From Treponema sp. (GTDB taxonomy: Bacteria; Spirochaetota; Spirochaetia; Treponematales; Treponemataceae), in the NCBI GenBank assembly GCA_024402595.1, contig JAKSTL010000021.1:1-34985 (forward strand): a stretch of DNA of 34,985 bases, in the 5' to 3' direction. Shown in pieces: positions 5,146-13,005 of the stretch. Numbering within the stretch: position 1 is the stretch's first letter; each line of letters begins with the position of its first letter. A program made the position numbers and the translations under genes. The notes beneath the pieces were generated by a model. That model did no database searches. It was not told the origin of the DNA and saw only the letters and a program-made list of their open reading frames with translations.

Positions 5146-7551
5146 TTATTTTTTAAACAGGTTCCTGAAAAGTGGGAACATTATCTGCCGCTTGGAAACG
5201 GTCGCCTTGGTGCAATGGTAAAAACTCATCCTTGCAATGAAATCATACAATTAAATGAAGAAAGCATTTGGTCTGGAGGTCCTATTGATAGAGTAAATCC
5301 AGATACAAAAAAATATTTGCCAAAAATACGGGAACTGGTAAAACAGGGAAAAGTCCTCGAAGCCCAGGAACTTGGTTTTGAAACAATTTCTGGTACTTGT
5401 TTTAATGAACGGGTATACCAAACCGCTGGTGATTTCCGCATAGATTTTTTTGCAGAAGAAAATTACGGCATAGAATGCGGATGGCCTTTGCAGCATAAAG
5501 TGGTTCCAGAAAGTATGGAAACTTATGAAGGGCAGTTGAATCTTTCGGAAGCTTGCACTTTTGTTACTTATAGAGACGAACATGGGGTTCAGTTTTCCCG
5601 CAGAACTTGGATAAGTGCCGTTGATGATATGCTTTTTATGCATGTAACAGCTTCTGAAAAAGGTAAAATCAATTACAGGGCTTATTTAGACAGAGGAATC
5701 TGGGTAGACAATATTCGTGCAGAGGATGATTTTATTTTTCTTGAAGATGCTCATGGTGTTCCTTTTTGCGTTGGTGCTGGTGCTATAGCTTCTGGTGGAA
5801 AAACAGGCACAAAAGGTTTTTGTCTTACTGGCGAAAATTGTGATGAAGTATTATTTTTTATAGATATTCAAACCTGGAAATACAATGAAAATGTAAAGAC
5901 TGGAACGACAAAATCAAAAATCTTTACACCAGCAGATTATGAAAAATCCATTAAGAAGAACAAATGGACTGGGGCTTGTAAAAACAAACTGCAGAAAATG
6001 AAAGAGTTTATAGAGCTTCATGGAGTTTCTGTTGCGGCAGAAGATATTTTTGGCTGGCATTTAAATGAATACAAAGGATATTGGGACCGTTTTTCTCTGG
6101 AATTGGGTAAAACTCAAAAAACTTCAAATGCCAATGCGAAAGAATCTCAAAATCCATCTGATGAAAAGACTTATACACCTCAACTTTTGTCTCAGGCCTC
6201 TAGTGAAAATACCTCTCTTGTTAATCTTTATGCTAATTTTTCCCGCTATCTTTTGATTTCTGGTAGCCGTGTACCGGGTGTATTACCAACCACATTGCAA
6301 GGTCTTTGGAATTGTTATATGGATCCACCTTGGGGAAGTAAATATACCGTTAATATAAATACAGAAATGAATTACTGGCCGGTTAATATGACAAATCTGG
6401 CCGAATGCGAACTTCCTCTTTTTGATTTATTGGAACGGGCTTATAAAAATGGTTGTGATGTTGCTCAAAGAATGTATGGTTGCCGAGGTTATGTTATTCA
6501 TCATAATATCGATTTTTGGGGAGATGCCGCACCTCAAGACAGTTGGTTGCCGGGAACTTATTGGGTTTTAGGCGCTGCCTGGATTGCAACTCATATATGG
6601 GAGCATTATGAATATACTTTGAATCTGGATTTTCTAAAAAGATATTATTATCTTATGCACGAAGCCTGTTTGTTTTTTGTAGATTTTCTTCAACCTTGTG
6701 ATTTGCTGGCGGAAGATGGTAAAGCTTACTTGGTTATAAATCCTTCTGTTTCTCCAGAAAACTCCTATGTTACAAAAGCAGATCAAGTTGGTGCTTTTAC
6801 CGAAGGCTGTGAAATGGACAATATGATTTTGGAACATCTTTTTTCCAGCTGTTTAAAAGCTCGTAAAGTTTTAGCAAATTGCAAAAAACAGAAAAACTGC
6901 AAAATTGATTTTGATAAAAAGGATTATGCGGATTTTGAATATGTTTTGAATCATTTAAAAAAGCCCGAAACCAATAGAGACGGTTCTCTTATGGAATGGA
7001 ATACAGAAGTTCCTGAAGTTGAACCTGGACACAGACATATTTCTCATTTGTATGGACTTTTTCCGGGGCACACAATTTCTCTTGAAAAAACACCAGAGCT
7101 TGCAGAGGCGGCAAAATTAACCTTAAAAAAACGTCTTGAAAACGGTGGCGGACACACGGGTTGGAGTCAAGCATGGATAATCAATTTTAGAGCTCAGCTG
7201 GAGCAGGGTGATGAAGCACTTGAAGCTATTGTTAAACTTTTATCTCATTCAACTTTGCCAAATCTGCTGGATAATCATCCACCTTTCCAGATTGACGGTA
7301 ATTTTGGAGCTTTAGCCGCTATTGTAAGAATGTTAGTTCAAAGTGAAATGGATGAAAACGGGCAGGTTTTTGTAAAACTTTTACCTGCTCTTCCAAAAGA
7401 AAAAGCATGGCAGTCTGGTTTGTTAAAAGGTGTGCTTATAAAAGGCGGTTATTCTATGGATTTGGAATGGCAGGACGGTAAAGTGTTGAATTACAACTTT
7501 AAGCCATTAACACAAAATTGCAATAAAGAGCCAGTGATTATGAACCTGTAG
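5134..7551 (+). CDS. GH95 alpha-L-fucosidase (possibly alpha-L-galactosidase), cytoplasmic
   Basis: An 805-residue glycoside hydrolase of the GH95 family, close to the family's usual length. Recognisable parts: an N-terminal beta domain (PLGNGRLGAMV, LNEESIWSGGP), the (alpha/alpha)6 barrel with LPTTLQGLWN and NINTEMNYWP (where the family's catalytic asparagines lie), EWNTEVPEVEPGHRHISHLYGLFPG, GHTGWSQAWI, and a C-terminal QIDGNFGA, where the family's catalytic aspartate sits. GH95 enzymes invert alpha-1,2-linked L-fucose (or L-galactose) on xyloglucan, mucin or milk-type glycans. No signal peptide is visible, so it should act on imported oligosaccharides. A gap-like stretch around residues 325-350 (NANAKESQNPSDEKTYTP) looks like a lineage-specific linker. 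It has its own promoter and operator-like dyad, suggesting substrate-controlled expression. Confidence 0.92.
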   Translation: MNDVLFFKQVPEKWEHYLPLGNGRLGAMVKTHPCNEIIQLNEESIWSGGPIDRVNPDTKKYLPKIRELVKQGKVLEAQELGFETISGTCFNERVYQTAGDFRIDFFAEENYGIECGWPLQHKVVPESMETYEGQLNLSEACTFVTYRDEHGVQFSRRTWISAVDDMLFMHVTASEKGKINYRAYLDRGIWVDNIRAEDDFIFLEDAHGVPFCVGAGAIASGGKTGTKGFCLTGENCDEVLFFIDIQTWKYNENVKTGTTKSKIFTPADYEKSIKKNKWTGACKNKLQKMKEFIELHGVSVAAEDIFGWHLNEYKGYWDRFSLELGKTQKTSNANAKESQNPSDEKTYTPQLLSQASSENTSLVNLYANFSRYLLISGSRVPGVLPTTLQGLWNCYMDPPWGSKYTVNINTEMNYWPVNMTNLAECELPLFDLLERAYKNGCDVAQRMYGCRGYVIHHNIDFWGDAAPQDSWLPGTYWVLGAAWIATHIWEHYEYTLNLDFLKRYYYLMHEACLFFVDFLQPCDLLAEDGKAYLVINPSVSPENSYVTKADQVGAFTEGCEMDNMILEHLFSSCLKARKVLANCKKQKNCKIDFDKKDYADFEYVLNHLKKPETNRDGSLMEWNTEVPEVEPGHRHISHLYGLFPGHTISLEKTPELAEAAKLTLKKRLENGGGHTGWSQAWIINFRAQLEQGDEALEAIVKLLSHSTLPNLLDNHPPFQIDGNFGALAAIVRMLVQSEMDENGQVFVKLLPALPKEKAWQSGLLKGVLIKGGYSMDLEWQDGKVLNYNFKPLTQNCNKEPVIMNL

Positions 7552-7566
7552 CTTTATAATCACTGG
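7531..7566 (+). terminator. Hairpin spanning the GH95 stop codon
   Basis: CCAGTGATTAT (7531-7541) and ATAATCACTGG (7556-7566) are perfect reverse complements with a 14-base loop that includes the TAG stop. No T-run follows, so it is not a standard intrinsic terminator; it may be a 3'-end stabiliser or a pause site. Confidence 0.4.
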
Positions 7567-7589
7567 CCATAGAAAACTTCATAAGTCTA

Positions 7590-7618
7590 TTGCATAAAAT
7601 GTAGAAAATTAGTATTAT
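7590..7618 (+). promoter_or_regulatory. Promoter of the rplU-rpmA unit
   Basis: -35 TTGCAT (7590-7595), a 17-bp spacer, -10 TATTAT (7613-7618). It predicts an mRNA start near 7625 and an unusually long leader of about 147 nt before rplU. Confidence 0.55.
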
Positions 7619-7624
7619 CTTTGT

Positions 7625-7771
7625 TACGTATTTGGGTTTATTTTAAATGTATTTAATCCCCGTTTTATACCTTTAAGATGCCTTTTTACCAGTCTTTTGC
7701 AGAGCGGGTTATGTTTCCTTTATCCACTGCAGTAGGCGTTTATAACGATTCATTTTAATAGAGGTATTTAG
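7625..7771 (+). promoter_or_regulatory. Long 5' leader of rplU, candidate ribosomal-protein autoregulatory element
   Basis: The leader carries an extended hairpin at 7698-7731: TGCAG/CTGCA (7698-7702 / 7727-7731) and GGGT/ATCC (7706-7709 / 7722-7725) with an asymmetric internal loop. A 26-codon reading frame, ATG 7678 to TAA 7756-7758 (MPFYQSFAERVMFPLSTAVG, then six more residues), fills the same stretch but has no SD, so coding is doubtful. Leaders of rplU operons are regulatory in several phyla; whether this is such an element is inferred from length and structure only. Confidence 0.35.
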
Positions 7772-8086
7772 ATGTACGCAACTATTGAATTTAAAGGCAA
7801 ACAGTATAAAGCAGAAAAAGATGTTGTTCTTACAGTAGACAAGCTTGACGCTGAAAAAGGTACAAAAATTGACATTGATACAGTTCTTTTGGTAAGTGAT
7901 GGTGATAAAATCACTGTTGGAGCACCTTATGTTGCAGGTGCAAAGGTAACTGTAGTTGTAGAAGAAACTTTCAAAGATAAGAAAGTTTTGGTTCTCAAAT
8001 ACAAAGCTAAGAAAGATTATCATCGTCTTATTGGTCACAGACAGCAGTACACAAAAGTACGCGTTGAATCAATCACACTTGCATAA
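7772..8086 (+). CDS. rplU: 50S ribosomal protein L21
   Basis: A 104-residue protein with the full L21 pattern: MYATIEFKGKQYK at the start, a central VLLVSDGDKITVGAPYVAGAKV, and a C-terminal YKAKKDYHRLIGHRQQYTKV. It binds 23S rRNA domain VI and contacts L20 in the large subunit. SD GAGGT is 6 nt before the ATG. It is followed 39 bp later by rpmA in the same transcript. Confidence 0.97.
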   Translation: MYATIEFKGKQYKAEKDVVLTVDKLDAEKGTKIDIDTVLLVSDGDKITVGAPYVAGAKVTVVVEETFKDKKVLVLKYKAKKDYHRLIGHRQQYTKVRVESITLA

Positions 8087-8125
8087 TTGCAAATTAATTT
8101 CGTAAATACAAAATAGGAGATTACT

Positions 8126-8380
8126 ATGGGAAGAACACGTGGTGGATCTGGTGCAAAAAACGGACGCGATGCTAATCCAAAAAACTTGGGCGTTAAAAAA
8201 TATGCTGGAGAATCTGTAACAGCAGGTTCAATTATTGTTAAACAGCGTGGAACAAAGTTCTATCCTGGCACAAATGTTATGAGAGCTGGTGATGATAGTT
8301 TGTTCGCTACAGCAGACGGAAAAGTAGTTTTTAGCGAAAGAAATAATCATAAAATTGTTTCTGTAGAAGCTGCTAACTAA
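8126..8380 (+). CDS. rpmA: 50S ribosomal protein L27
   Basis: An 84-residue L27; its flexible N-terminus reaches the peptidyl-transferase centre. The family core NGRDANPKNLGVKKYAGE and the GTNVMRAGDDSLFATADGKV region are intact. The N-terminus is MGRTRGGSGAKNGRD, not the common MAHKKGGGSSRNGRD. It starts directly, with no Firmicutes-type cleavable extension, and no Prp protease gene lies between rplU and rpmA. SD AGGAGA precedes the ATG. A terminator follows at 8405-8444. Confidence 0.97.
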   Translation: MGRTRGGSGAKNGRDANPKNLGVKKYAGESVTAGSIIVKQRGTKFYPGTNVMRAGDDSLFATADGKVVFSERNNHKIVSVEAAN

Positions 8381-8404
8381 GTTAATTCAGTTGCTGAATA
8401 TAAG

Positions 8405-8444
8405 ATGCCCGGTTTGACTTAAAAATCTACCGGGCATTTTTTTT
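8405..8444 (+). terminator. Intrinsic terminator after rpmA
   Basis: ATGCCCGGT (8405-8413) pairs with ACCGGGCAT (8429-8437) and runs into eight T residues. It separates the L21-L27 transcript from obgE, probably with some read-through. Confidence 0.88.
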
Positions 8445-8468
8445 GTTATAATTTTTAGGAGTTCATAT

Positions 8469-9611
8469 ATGGTTGGTTTTGCTGATGAAGCTAGAATAGA
8501 AGTTCGCTCAGGCAATGGTGGAAATGGTTGTATTGCTTTTCGCCGTGAAAAATATATTCCTCGTGGTGGTCCAAACGGTGGTGATGGAGGTCGTGGTGGA
8601 GATGTTATTTTTGCAGTAAAACGCAATCTTAGAACTCTTTCAAAATTACGCCATCAGTGTTGTTTTAAAGCCAAAAATGGCGGAGATGGTCAGGGTTGGA
8701 ATCGTTATGGAGCAGATGGGGAAGATGTTGTAATTCCCGTTCCTCCAGGAACAACAATTCGTGATGCCGAAACTGATGAAATTATCTACGACTTTGCAAC
8801 AGATTCTGAAGATGAAAGCTTTGTATTTTTAAAAGGTGGCAATGGTGGTTGGGGAAATGTGCATTTTAAAACTTCCACAAATCAGGCACCAAGAAAAGCT
8901 AATCCTGGACAAAGGGGCGAAACTCGTTTCTTAAAGTTGGAACTTAGTATTATGGCTGATGTTGGTCTGGTTGGTTTTCCAAATGCCGGTAAATCTTCAC
9001 TGTTAACAGCTTTTACAAATGCTCGTCCAAAAATTGCTCCTTATCCTTTTACTACAATTATTCCAAATCTTGGAGTTTTGCGCGTAGATGATGAAAGTGA
9101 TGTAATTATTGCAGATATTCCGGGAATTATTGAAGGAGCTTCCGAAGGTCTGGGCTTAGGAGATACATTCTTAAAGCACATTACAAGAACTGCCTGTCTT
9201 ATTTTTATGATTGATTGTTCAGACGATAATTATGCCACCGCTTATTCAACTCTTTGTAACGAACTTGCTTCTTACTCTGATGAGTTGATGGAAAAGAAAC
9301 GAATTGTTTTATGTAACAAAATTGATGTGGAAGGCGCTTATGAACGGGCTGTGGAACTTGCAGAAGAAATTCGTAAGGCAGAACCAGAAACAACTGTTAT
9401 TCCAGTATCAGTGCATACAGGTCGCGGAATGAAAGAAGCTCAGAATCAGATAATAAAGCTTGTTAGTATGCTTGAAAAACGCAACGAAGAAAACAAGACT
9501 TCTGTTGAAAAAGCAAAAAGTGCCTTTATGGACTCTCGAGCCTTTATTGACGAAGATGATGATGCTGTTCAATATCCTGGCTGTGATAATTCTGAATCCG
9601 TTGATGAGTAA
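8469..9611 (+). CDS. obgE: GTPase Obg (CgtA), 50S assembly factor
   Basis: A 380-residue GTPase that acts in late 50S assembly and stress signalling. The glycine-rich Obg fold occupies residues 1-158 (GNGGNGCIAFRREKYIPRGG, GGDGGRGGDV). It is followed by the G domain: G1 GFPNAGKSS (169-177), G3 DIPGIIEGASEGLGLG (from 216), G4 NKID (283-286), G5-like SVHTG. The C-terminal tail is short and acidic and there is no OCT domain. SD AGGAG lies 7 nt before the ATG. It sits in the usual rplU-rpmA-obgE order, with nadD following after 33 bp. Confidence 0.96.
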   Translation: MVGFADEARIEVRSGNGGNGCIAFRREKYIPRGGPNGGDGGRGGDVIFAVKRNLRTLSKLRHQCCFKAKNGGDGQGWNRYGADGEDVVIPVPPGTTIRDAETDEIIYDFATDSEDESFVFLKGGNGGWGNVHFKTSTNQAPRKANPGQRGETRFLKLELSIMADVGLVGFPNAGKSSLLTAFTNARPKIAPYPFTTIIPNLGVLRVDDESDVIIADIPGIIEGASEGLGLGDTFLKHITRTACLIFMIDCSDDNYATAYSTLCNELASYSDELMEKKRIVLCNKIDVEGAYERAVELAEEIRKAEPETTVIPVSVHTGRGMKEAQNQIIKLVSMLEKRNEENKTSVEKAKSAFMDSRAFIDEDDDAVQYPGCDNSESVDE

Positions 9612-9644
9612 AATCCTCTGATTTTTTAAAGAAGGCTATAGAAA

Positions 9645-10304
9645 ATGAAGATTGCAGTTTTGGGTGGTAGTTTTAATCCTTTTCATATTGGACACGCCAT
9701 GTTGGCCGATCGACTGGTTGATGAATTGCATTATGATAAGGTGCTTATAGTTCCCGCCTGCAATCCTCCTCATAAAAAACTTTCTGCCCAGATTGATGCA
9801 GAACATAGATTGGCTATGATACAAGCCTTTTGCGAAAGTGAAAAACGAGGTTGCTTTATTCCAGAATCCTGCGAAATTGATAGAGGCGGAACTTCCTATA
9901 CCTGTGATACTTTAGAACATCTTACACAAAAATATAAAGACAAATTGGAAGGAAAACTTGCTTTTGTTATGGGTGATGAAGTGGCGGCTGAGTTTCATAA
10001 ATGGAAGAATCCCGAAAAAGTTTCAGAACTGGCCGACTTGATTATTACAAGAAGGTATCCGGAAATAAATATTCTAAAAGAAACACAGTTTCACAATAAT
10101 CCTTCTGGTTCTTATAATGGTGATTTTAAAGAAGCTTTTGATTTAAATGCTTTTAAGTATCCCTGCATTTATCTTGAAGAACCTTTGCTTCCTGTTTCGT
10201 CTACAGAAATACGGACAAGAATTGCAGAAAATAAAAGTTTTAAATATCTTGTGCCTGGTGCTGTTTATGATTATATTTTAAATCACAAACTTTATCTGCA
10301 ATAA
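9645..10304 (+). CDS. nadD: Nicotinate-nucleotide adenylyltransferase
   Basis: A 219-residue cytoplasmic nucleotidyltransferase that adenylates nicotinate mononucleotide to deamido-NAD in NAD synthesis. It shows the N-terminal GGSFNPFHIGHAML (HxGH nucleotide-binding motif), VPACNPPHKK, and the C-terminal VSSTEIRTRI (ISSTxIR motif). SD GAAGG precedes the ATG. The next gene is yqeK, a partner seen beside nadD in Bacillus and many other genomes. Confidence 0.95.
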   Translation: MKIAVLGGSFNPFHIGHAMLADRLVDELHYDKVLIVPACNPPHKKLSAQIDAEHRLAMIQAFCESEKRGCFIPESCEIDRGGTSYTCDTLEHLTQKYKDKLEGKLAFVMGDEVAAEFHKWKNPEKVSELADLIITRRYPEINILKETQFHNNPSGSYNGDFKEAFDLNAFKYPCIYLEEPLLPVSSTEIRTRIAENKSFKYLVPGAVYDYILNHKLYLQ

Positions 10305-10340
10305 AATAAATATAAGCACAGAATATTTTTGGAGAAGATT

Positions 10341-10931
10341 TTGGACACAAAAATTGATGTTACGATTGAAAATGTAAGACAGTATACAAAAGAGCATGTA
10401 AAACCTTCCCGTTTTGAACACTGTGAACGAGTTGCACAAATGTGTGCGTTTTTATGCAAAAAGTTTGGTCTTGACGAAAAAAAAGGCTATCTGGTGGGAA
10501 TTGGCCACGATATGTGTAAAGATTTGCCTGCTGAAAAAATGCTTGAAGTTGCTGCTAGAGATGGAAATCCTATTTTAGATTATGAGAAAACTAAGCCTTC
10601 TTTATTGCACGGACGGGCAGCGGCAGTTTTAATGAAAGAAGATTTTAAAATAGAAGATAAAGATATTCTAGAAGCGGTTGCAAATCATATCTGCGGTTTT
10701 TGTGAAATGGGAAATCTTACAAAATGTCTTTTTTTGGCAGATAAAATTGAACCGGGGCGTCCACAATCTACAGATGAATATAGAAATAATTTGCTTTCTA
10801 TGGATTTGGATTCAATGACTGGAACTGTAATTATAGAAAATTATAAATATGTTTCTGGAAAAGGTTATGAAGTTTATCCTGAAACAAAAAAAATGGTAGA
10901 TTATTATCAGGCTTTATTGGAGAAAAAGTAA
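10341..10931 (+). CDS. yqeK: YqeK-type HD-domain phosphohydrolase (diadenosine tetraphosphate hydrolase)
   Basis: An HD-domain protein of about 196 residues. Metal-ligand motifs are visible: H in RFEHCERVA, HD in GIGHDMCKDLP, H in LLHGRAAAV, H in VANHICG, and D in FLADKIEP. The family hydrolyses Ap4A symmetrically to ADP. Start choice: an in-frame TTG at 10329 exists, but GGAGAAG at 10331-10337 is an SD placed just before the TTG at 10341, so the latter is preferred. The gene ends 6 bp before the LCP gene, in an nadD-yqeK-LCP-rsfS operon. Confidence 0.88.
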   Translation: MDTKIDVTIENVRQYTKEHVKPSRFEHCERVAQMCAFLCKKFGLDEKKGYLVGIGHDMCKDLPAEKMLEVAARDGNPILDYEKTKPSLLHGRAAAVLMKEDFKIEDKDILEAVANHICGFCEMGNLTKCLFLADKIEPGRPQSTDEYRNNLLSMDLDSMTGTVIIENYKYVSGKGYEVYPETKKMVDYYQALLEKK

Positions 10932-10937
10932 CACAAA

Positions 10938-12173
10938 ATGAGAAAGAAACTGCGGGATGAACAGAAAGGTATTCTCTTTATTGCAATTATTGCGGTAATT
11001 ATTATTTCTGTAAGTTTGTTTTTTGCACTGACTTTAAAATCGAACTCGGTAGAAGATGAACTGGAAAAAAATCAGCTTATAAGAATCTTGTTTGTAGTTG
11101 ATATGGAAAGTGATGATTATAACGGAAATAATGAGTTTTTATTTTCCAGCGTTTTGATTTATGATTCAACTTCTCATAAAGCTGCGGTAATCAATCTTCC
11201 TGATTATACAGGTGCAATTTACCAGTCTCTTGGTCGTGTTGATAAACTGGCTGAAGTTTACAATGAACTTGGTATGGCAACATATAAAGCAGAAATTGAA
11301 AAAATGTTGGGAATCACCTTAAATTATACTTCGCAGATTAGACTTGATGATTTTATCAAGCTTTGTGATATGATGGGAGGAATGAGAGTATTTATTCCTT
11401 CTCCAATAGATTGCGTTTCAGAGAATGGGGAGCGATGGTTGCTTCCTTCTGGAGCCGTTAATCTTGATGGCGATAAAATTGCTACATATCTTCAGTACAG
11501 AGATAGTGAGGAAACCGAAGATAATATTCAAGATAGATATCAAAATGTTATGGTTGCACTTTTGACAGGCTTCCATGATAAAAAGTTTGTTATTTTTAAT
11601 AAAAAGAATTTTAAAAAATATGCAATGTGTATTCAGACTAATCTAGATGATGATGAAGAAGAAACATTGTATTCAATAATTTCAGGACTTGATGCAGAAT
11701 CAATTATTCGTCAGACAATTACAGGCTCTTTGCGAAATGTTGATAATCAGCAGCTGTTGTTCCCTCTCAATAATGGTGAGTTTATAAAAGAAGCCATTCA
11801 GCAGACAACAAAAATGCTGGTTTCATCAGATGGAAGTTTTTCAGCCCGTGTTTATATTCTTGAAATACAGAATGGAACAACTACACAAGGGCTTGCAAGA
11901 CGAACTTCAACATTATATCAGGATGCAAGTTATAATGTTTTGGCCGCTGTAAATGCAGATAGAAATGATTATGCAGAAACTGTTATTATAGATCATATTG
12001 GCAACGAAACCGCGGCAAGAAATGTGGGAGAACTTATTCGTTGTACAAATATTAAACAGCCGGATTATAATTCAGAGTCAGAAATGTCTTCAACAGAAGC
12101 ACAGGTTGATTTTACAATTATTCTTGGAAAAGACTTTAATGGTCGTTATGTTATAAAGGGAGCTTCGTACTAG
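10938..12173 (+). CDS. LytR-CpsA-Psr (LCP) family membrane-anchored protein with LytR_C domain, atypical active site
   Basis: A 411-residue protein with a short cytoplasmic N-terminus, one membrane helix (about residues 12-32), an extracytoplasmic LCP-like domain (about 45-230) and a C-terminal LytR_C-like domain (ARVYILEIQNGTTTQGLARR onward). LCP enzymes normally transfer lipid-linked glycopolymers to peptidoglycan. They carry an RSDTM-type and a SIPRDT-type motif, whose Arg and Asp residues bind pyrophosphate and Mg. Here the corresponding segments read NEFLFSSVLIYD and AVINLPDYTGAIY, so the Arg/Asp set is missing. That suggests a structural or altered role. It lies between yqeK and rsfS, a known position for lytR-like genes; rsfS starts 1 bp after its stop. 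Confidence 0.8.
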   Translation: MRKKLRDEQKGILFIAIIAVIIISVSLFFALTLKSNSVEDELEKNQLIRILFVVDMESDDYNGNNEFLFSSVLIYDSTSHKAAVINLPDYTGAIYQSLGRVDKLAEVYNELGMATYKAEIEKMLGITLNYTSQIRLDDFIKLCDMMGGMRVFIPSPIDCVSENGERWLLPSGAVNLDGDKIATYLQYRDSEETEDNIQDRYQNVMVALLTGFHDKKFVIFNKKNFKKYAMCIQTNLDDDEEETLYSIISGLDAESIIRQTITGSLRNVDNQQLLFPLNNGEFIKEAIQQTTKMLVSSDGSFSARVYILEIQNGTTTQGLARRTSTLYQDASYNVLAAVNADRNDYAETVIIDHIGNETAARNVGELIRCTNIKQPDYNSESEMSSTEAQVDFTIILGKDFNGRYVIKGASY

Positions 12174-12174
12174 A

Positions 12175-12534
12175 ATGGACATAAAAGAAAAATCAGCAGA
12201 ACAAAAGGCAATGGAAATTGCTAAATTGATGGAAGATGGCAAAGGTCAAAATGTGACTCTTTTGGATATTAGTGAATTGAACAGCTGGACAGATTATTTT
12301 GTTATTGTAACAATTTCCAGTTCAACTCAAATGCAGGGGCTTTATAAACAGATTAAGGATTATATTAAAGACAATGATTTGGAGATTCATGTTACAAACA
12401 GAAAAAGTCCAGATGGTGATGACTGGAATCTTGTAGATTTAGGAATCATTGTTGTTCACCTTATGTCGGAACAGGCTAGAGAGTTCTATGACTTGGAAAA
12501 ACTCTGGCATATGGGAAAACTTATTGAGTTCTAA
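12175..12534 (+). CDS. rsfS: Ribosomal silencing factor RsfS (YbeB/Iojap)
   Basis: A 119-residue protein that binds L14 and blocks 30S-50S joining when nutrients are low. It shows the family core: AKLMEDGKGQNVTLLDIS, the SWTDYFVIVTISSSTQMQ strand-helix, and the C-terminal WNLVDLGIIVVHLMSEQAREFYDLEKLW. The start ATG lies one base after the LCP stop, implying translational coupling. It is the last gene of the nadD cluster and is followed by a long hairpin. Confidence 0.95.
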   Translation: MDIKEKSAEQKAMEIAKLMEDGKGQNVTLLDISELNSWTDYFVIVTISSSTQMQGLYKQIKDYIKDNDLEIHVTNRKSPDGDDWNLVDLGIIVVHLMSEQAREFYDLEKLWHMGKLIEF

Positions 12535-12543
12535 AAGTTAACT

Positions 12544-12610
12544 TAAAACAAAACTTTTCAAAAGTGAGATTGAATAAAAGCTTTTGGAAAGTTTGTTTTA
12601 TACAGTTTTT
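12544..12610. terminator. Long convergent-end hairpin after rsfS
   Basis: TAAAACAAA (12544-12552) pairs with TTTGTTTTA (12592-12600). After one bulged A, CTTTTCAAAAG (12554-12564) pairs with CTTTTGGAAAG (12581-12591), giving about 20 bp around a 16-base loop. A short T-run (12606-12610) follows on the plus strand. It lies between rsfS and the minus-strand small gene and may end both transcripts. Confidence 0.6.
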
Positions 12611-12614
12611 AGAA

Positions 12615-12827
12615 TTAGTTTTCTTCTTCGTTTTCATCTAAGTCTGATTCAAAATCGGATTTATTGTATTTATTTGTATTTTGATTTAATTGTGGGTCAA
12701 AATCTGTGTCTAATTTATCAAGAATTGGGTCTTCTTGTAAGAATTGTGAAAAATCTGATTCAAAGTTATCAGTTTTTTTTAGGTTGTTTTTATCTGCTTC
12801 AATTATAGTAAAGTTTTTTGTATCCAT
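12615..12827 (-). CDS. Small acidic hypothetical protein
   Basis: I do not recognise this 70-residue protein. It is hydrophilic and acidic (about 20 Asp/Glu), with a run DENEEE near the C-terminus and no hydrophobic segment, so it is probably cytoplasmic and perhaps disordered. Evidence that it is real: SD GAGGA is correctly spaced before the ATG, a TTGACT/TAAAGT promoter with a 17-bp spacer lies just upstream, and a hairpin lies after the stop. It is the only minus-strand gene in a 17-kb plus-strand block and is divergent from ispE. Function unknown; an RNA-polymerase or ribosome accessory role would be speculation. Confidence 0.6.
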   Translation of the reverse strand: MDTKNFTIIEADKNNLKKTDNFESDFSQFLQEDPILDKLDTDFDPQLNQNTNKYNKSDFESDLDENEEEN

Positions 12828-12856
12828 TAGTTCCTCATAAAAGTTTTGCGTAAAAA

Positions 12857-12885
12857 ACTTTATTTGAAAATATCATACAAGTCAA
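12857..12885 (-). promoter_or_regulatory. Promoter of the small acidic gene
   Basis: On the minus strand: -35 TTGACT (12880-12885), a 17-bp spacer, -10 TAAAGT (12857-12862). It predicts a leader of about 23 nt that includes the SD. Confidence 0.55.
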
Positions 12886-12967
12886 GTTTTTACTATATAT
12901 TTTGTTTTGAAGATAAAATCGTGGCATTTACAAAGCCCTTGTGCTTACTCAATAAACAAAAATATAA

Positions 12968-12995
12968 TTGACAGACCTATAAAAATTGGTATAAT
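12968..12995 (+). promoter_or_regulatory. Promoter of the ispE-spoVG-tRNA-rplY unit, near-leaderless
   Basis: A fully consensus -35 TTGACA (12968-12973), a 16-bp spacer and a consensus -10 TATAAT (12990-12995). Two in-frame ATG codons follow, at 13000 and 13006. The expected start of transcription (about 13002) lies between them, so the transcript can use only the second ATG, with a leader of zero to a few bases. Confidence 0.75.
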
Positions 12996-13005
12996 ATTAA
13001 TGATA

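Noticed and set aside
12584-12808. A 74-codon plus-strand frame after rsfS
   Set aside because: Antisense to the small acidic gene, which has the better SD and promoter; the plus frame begins inside a hairpin.
12907-13005. An N-terminal extension of IspE by 33 codons
   Set aside because: These bases hold a consensus TTGACA/TATAAT promoter, and family members begin at about the ATG used here.
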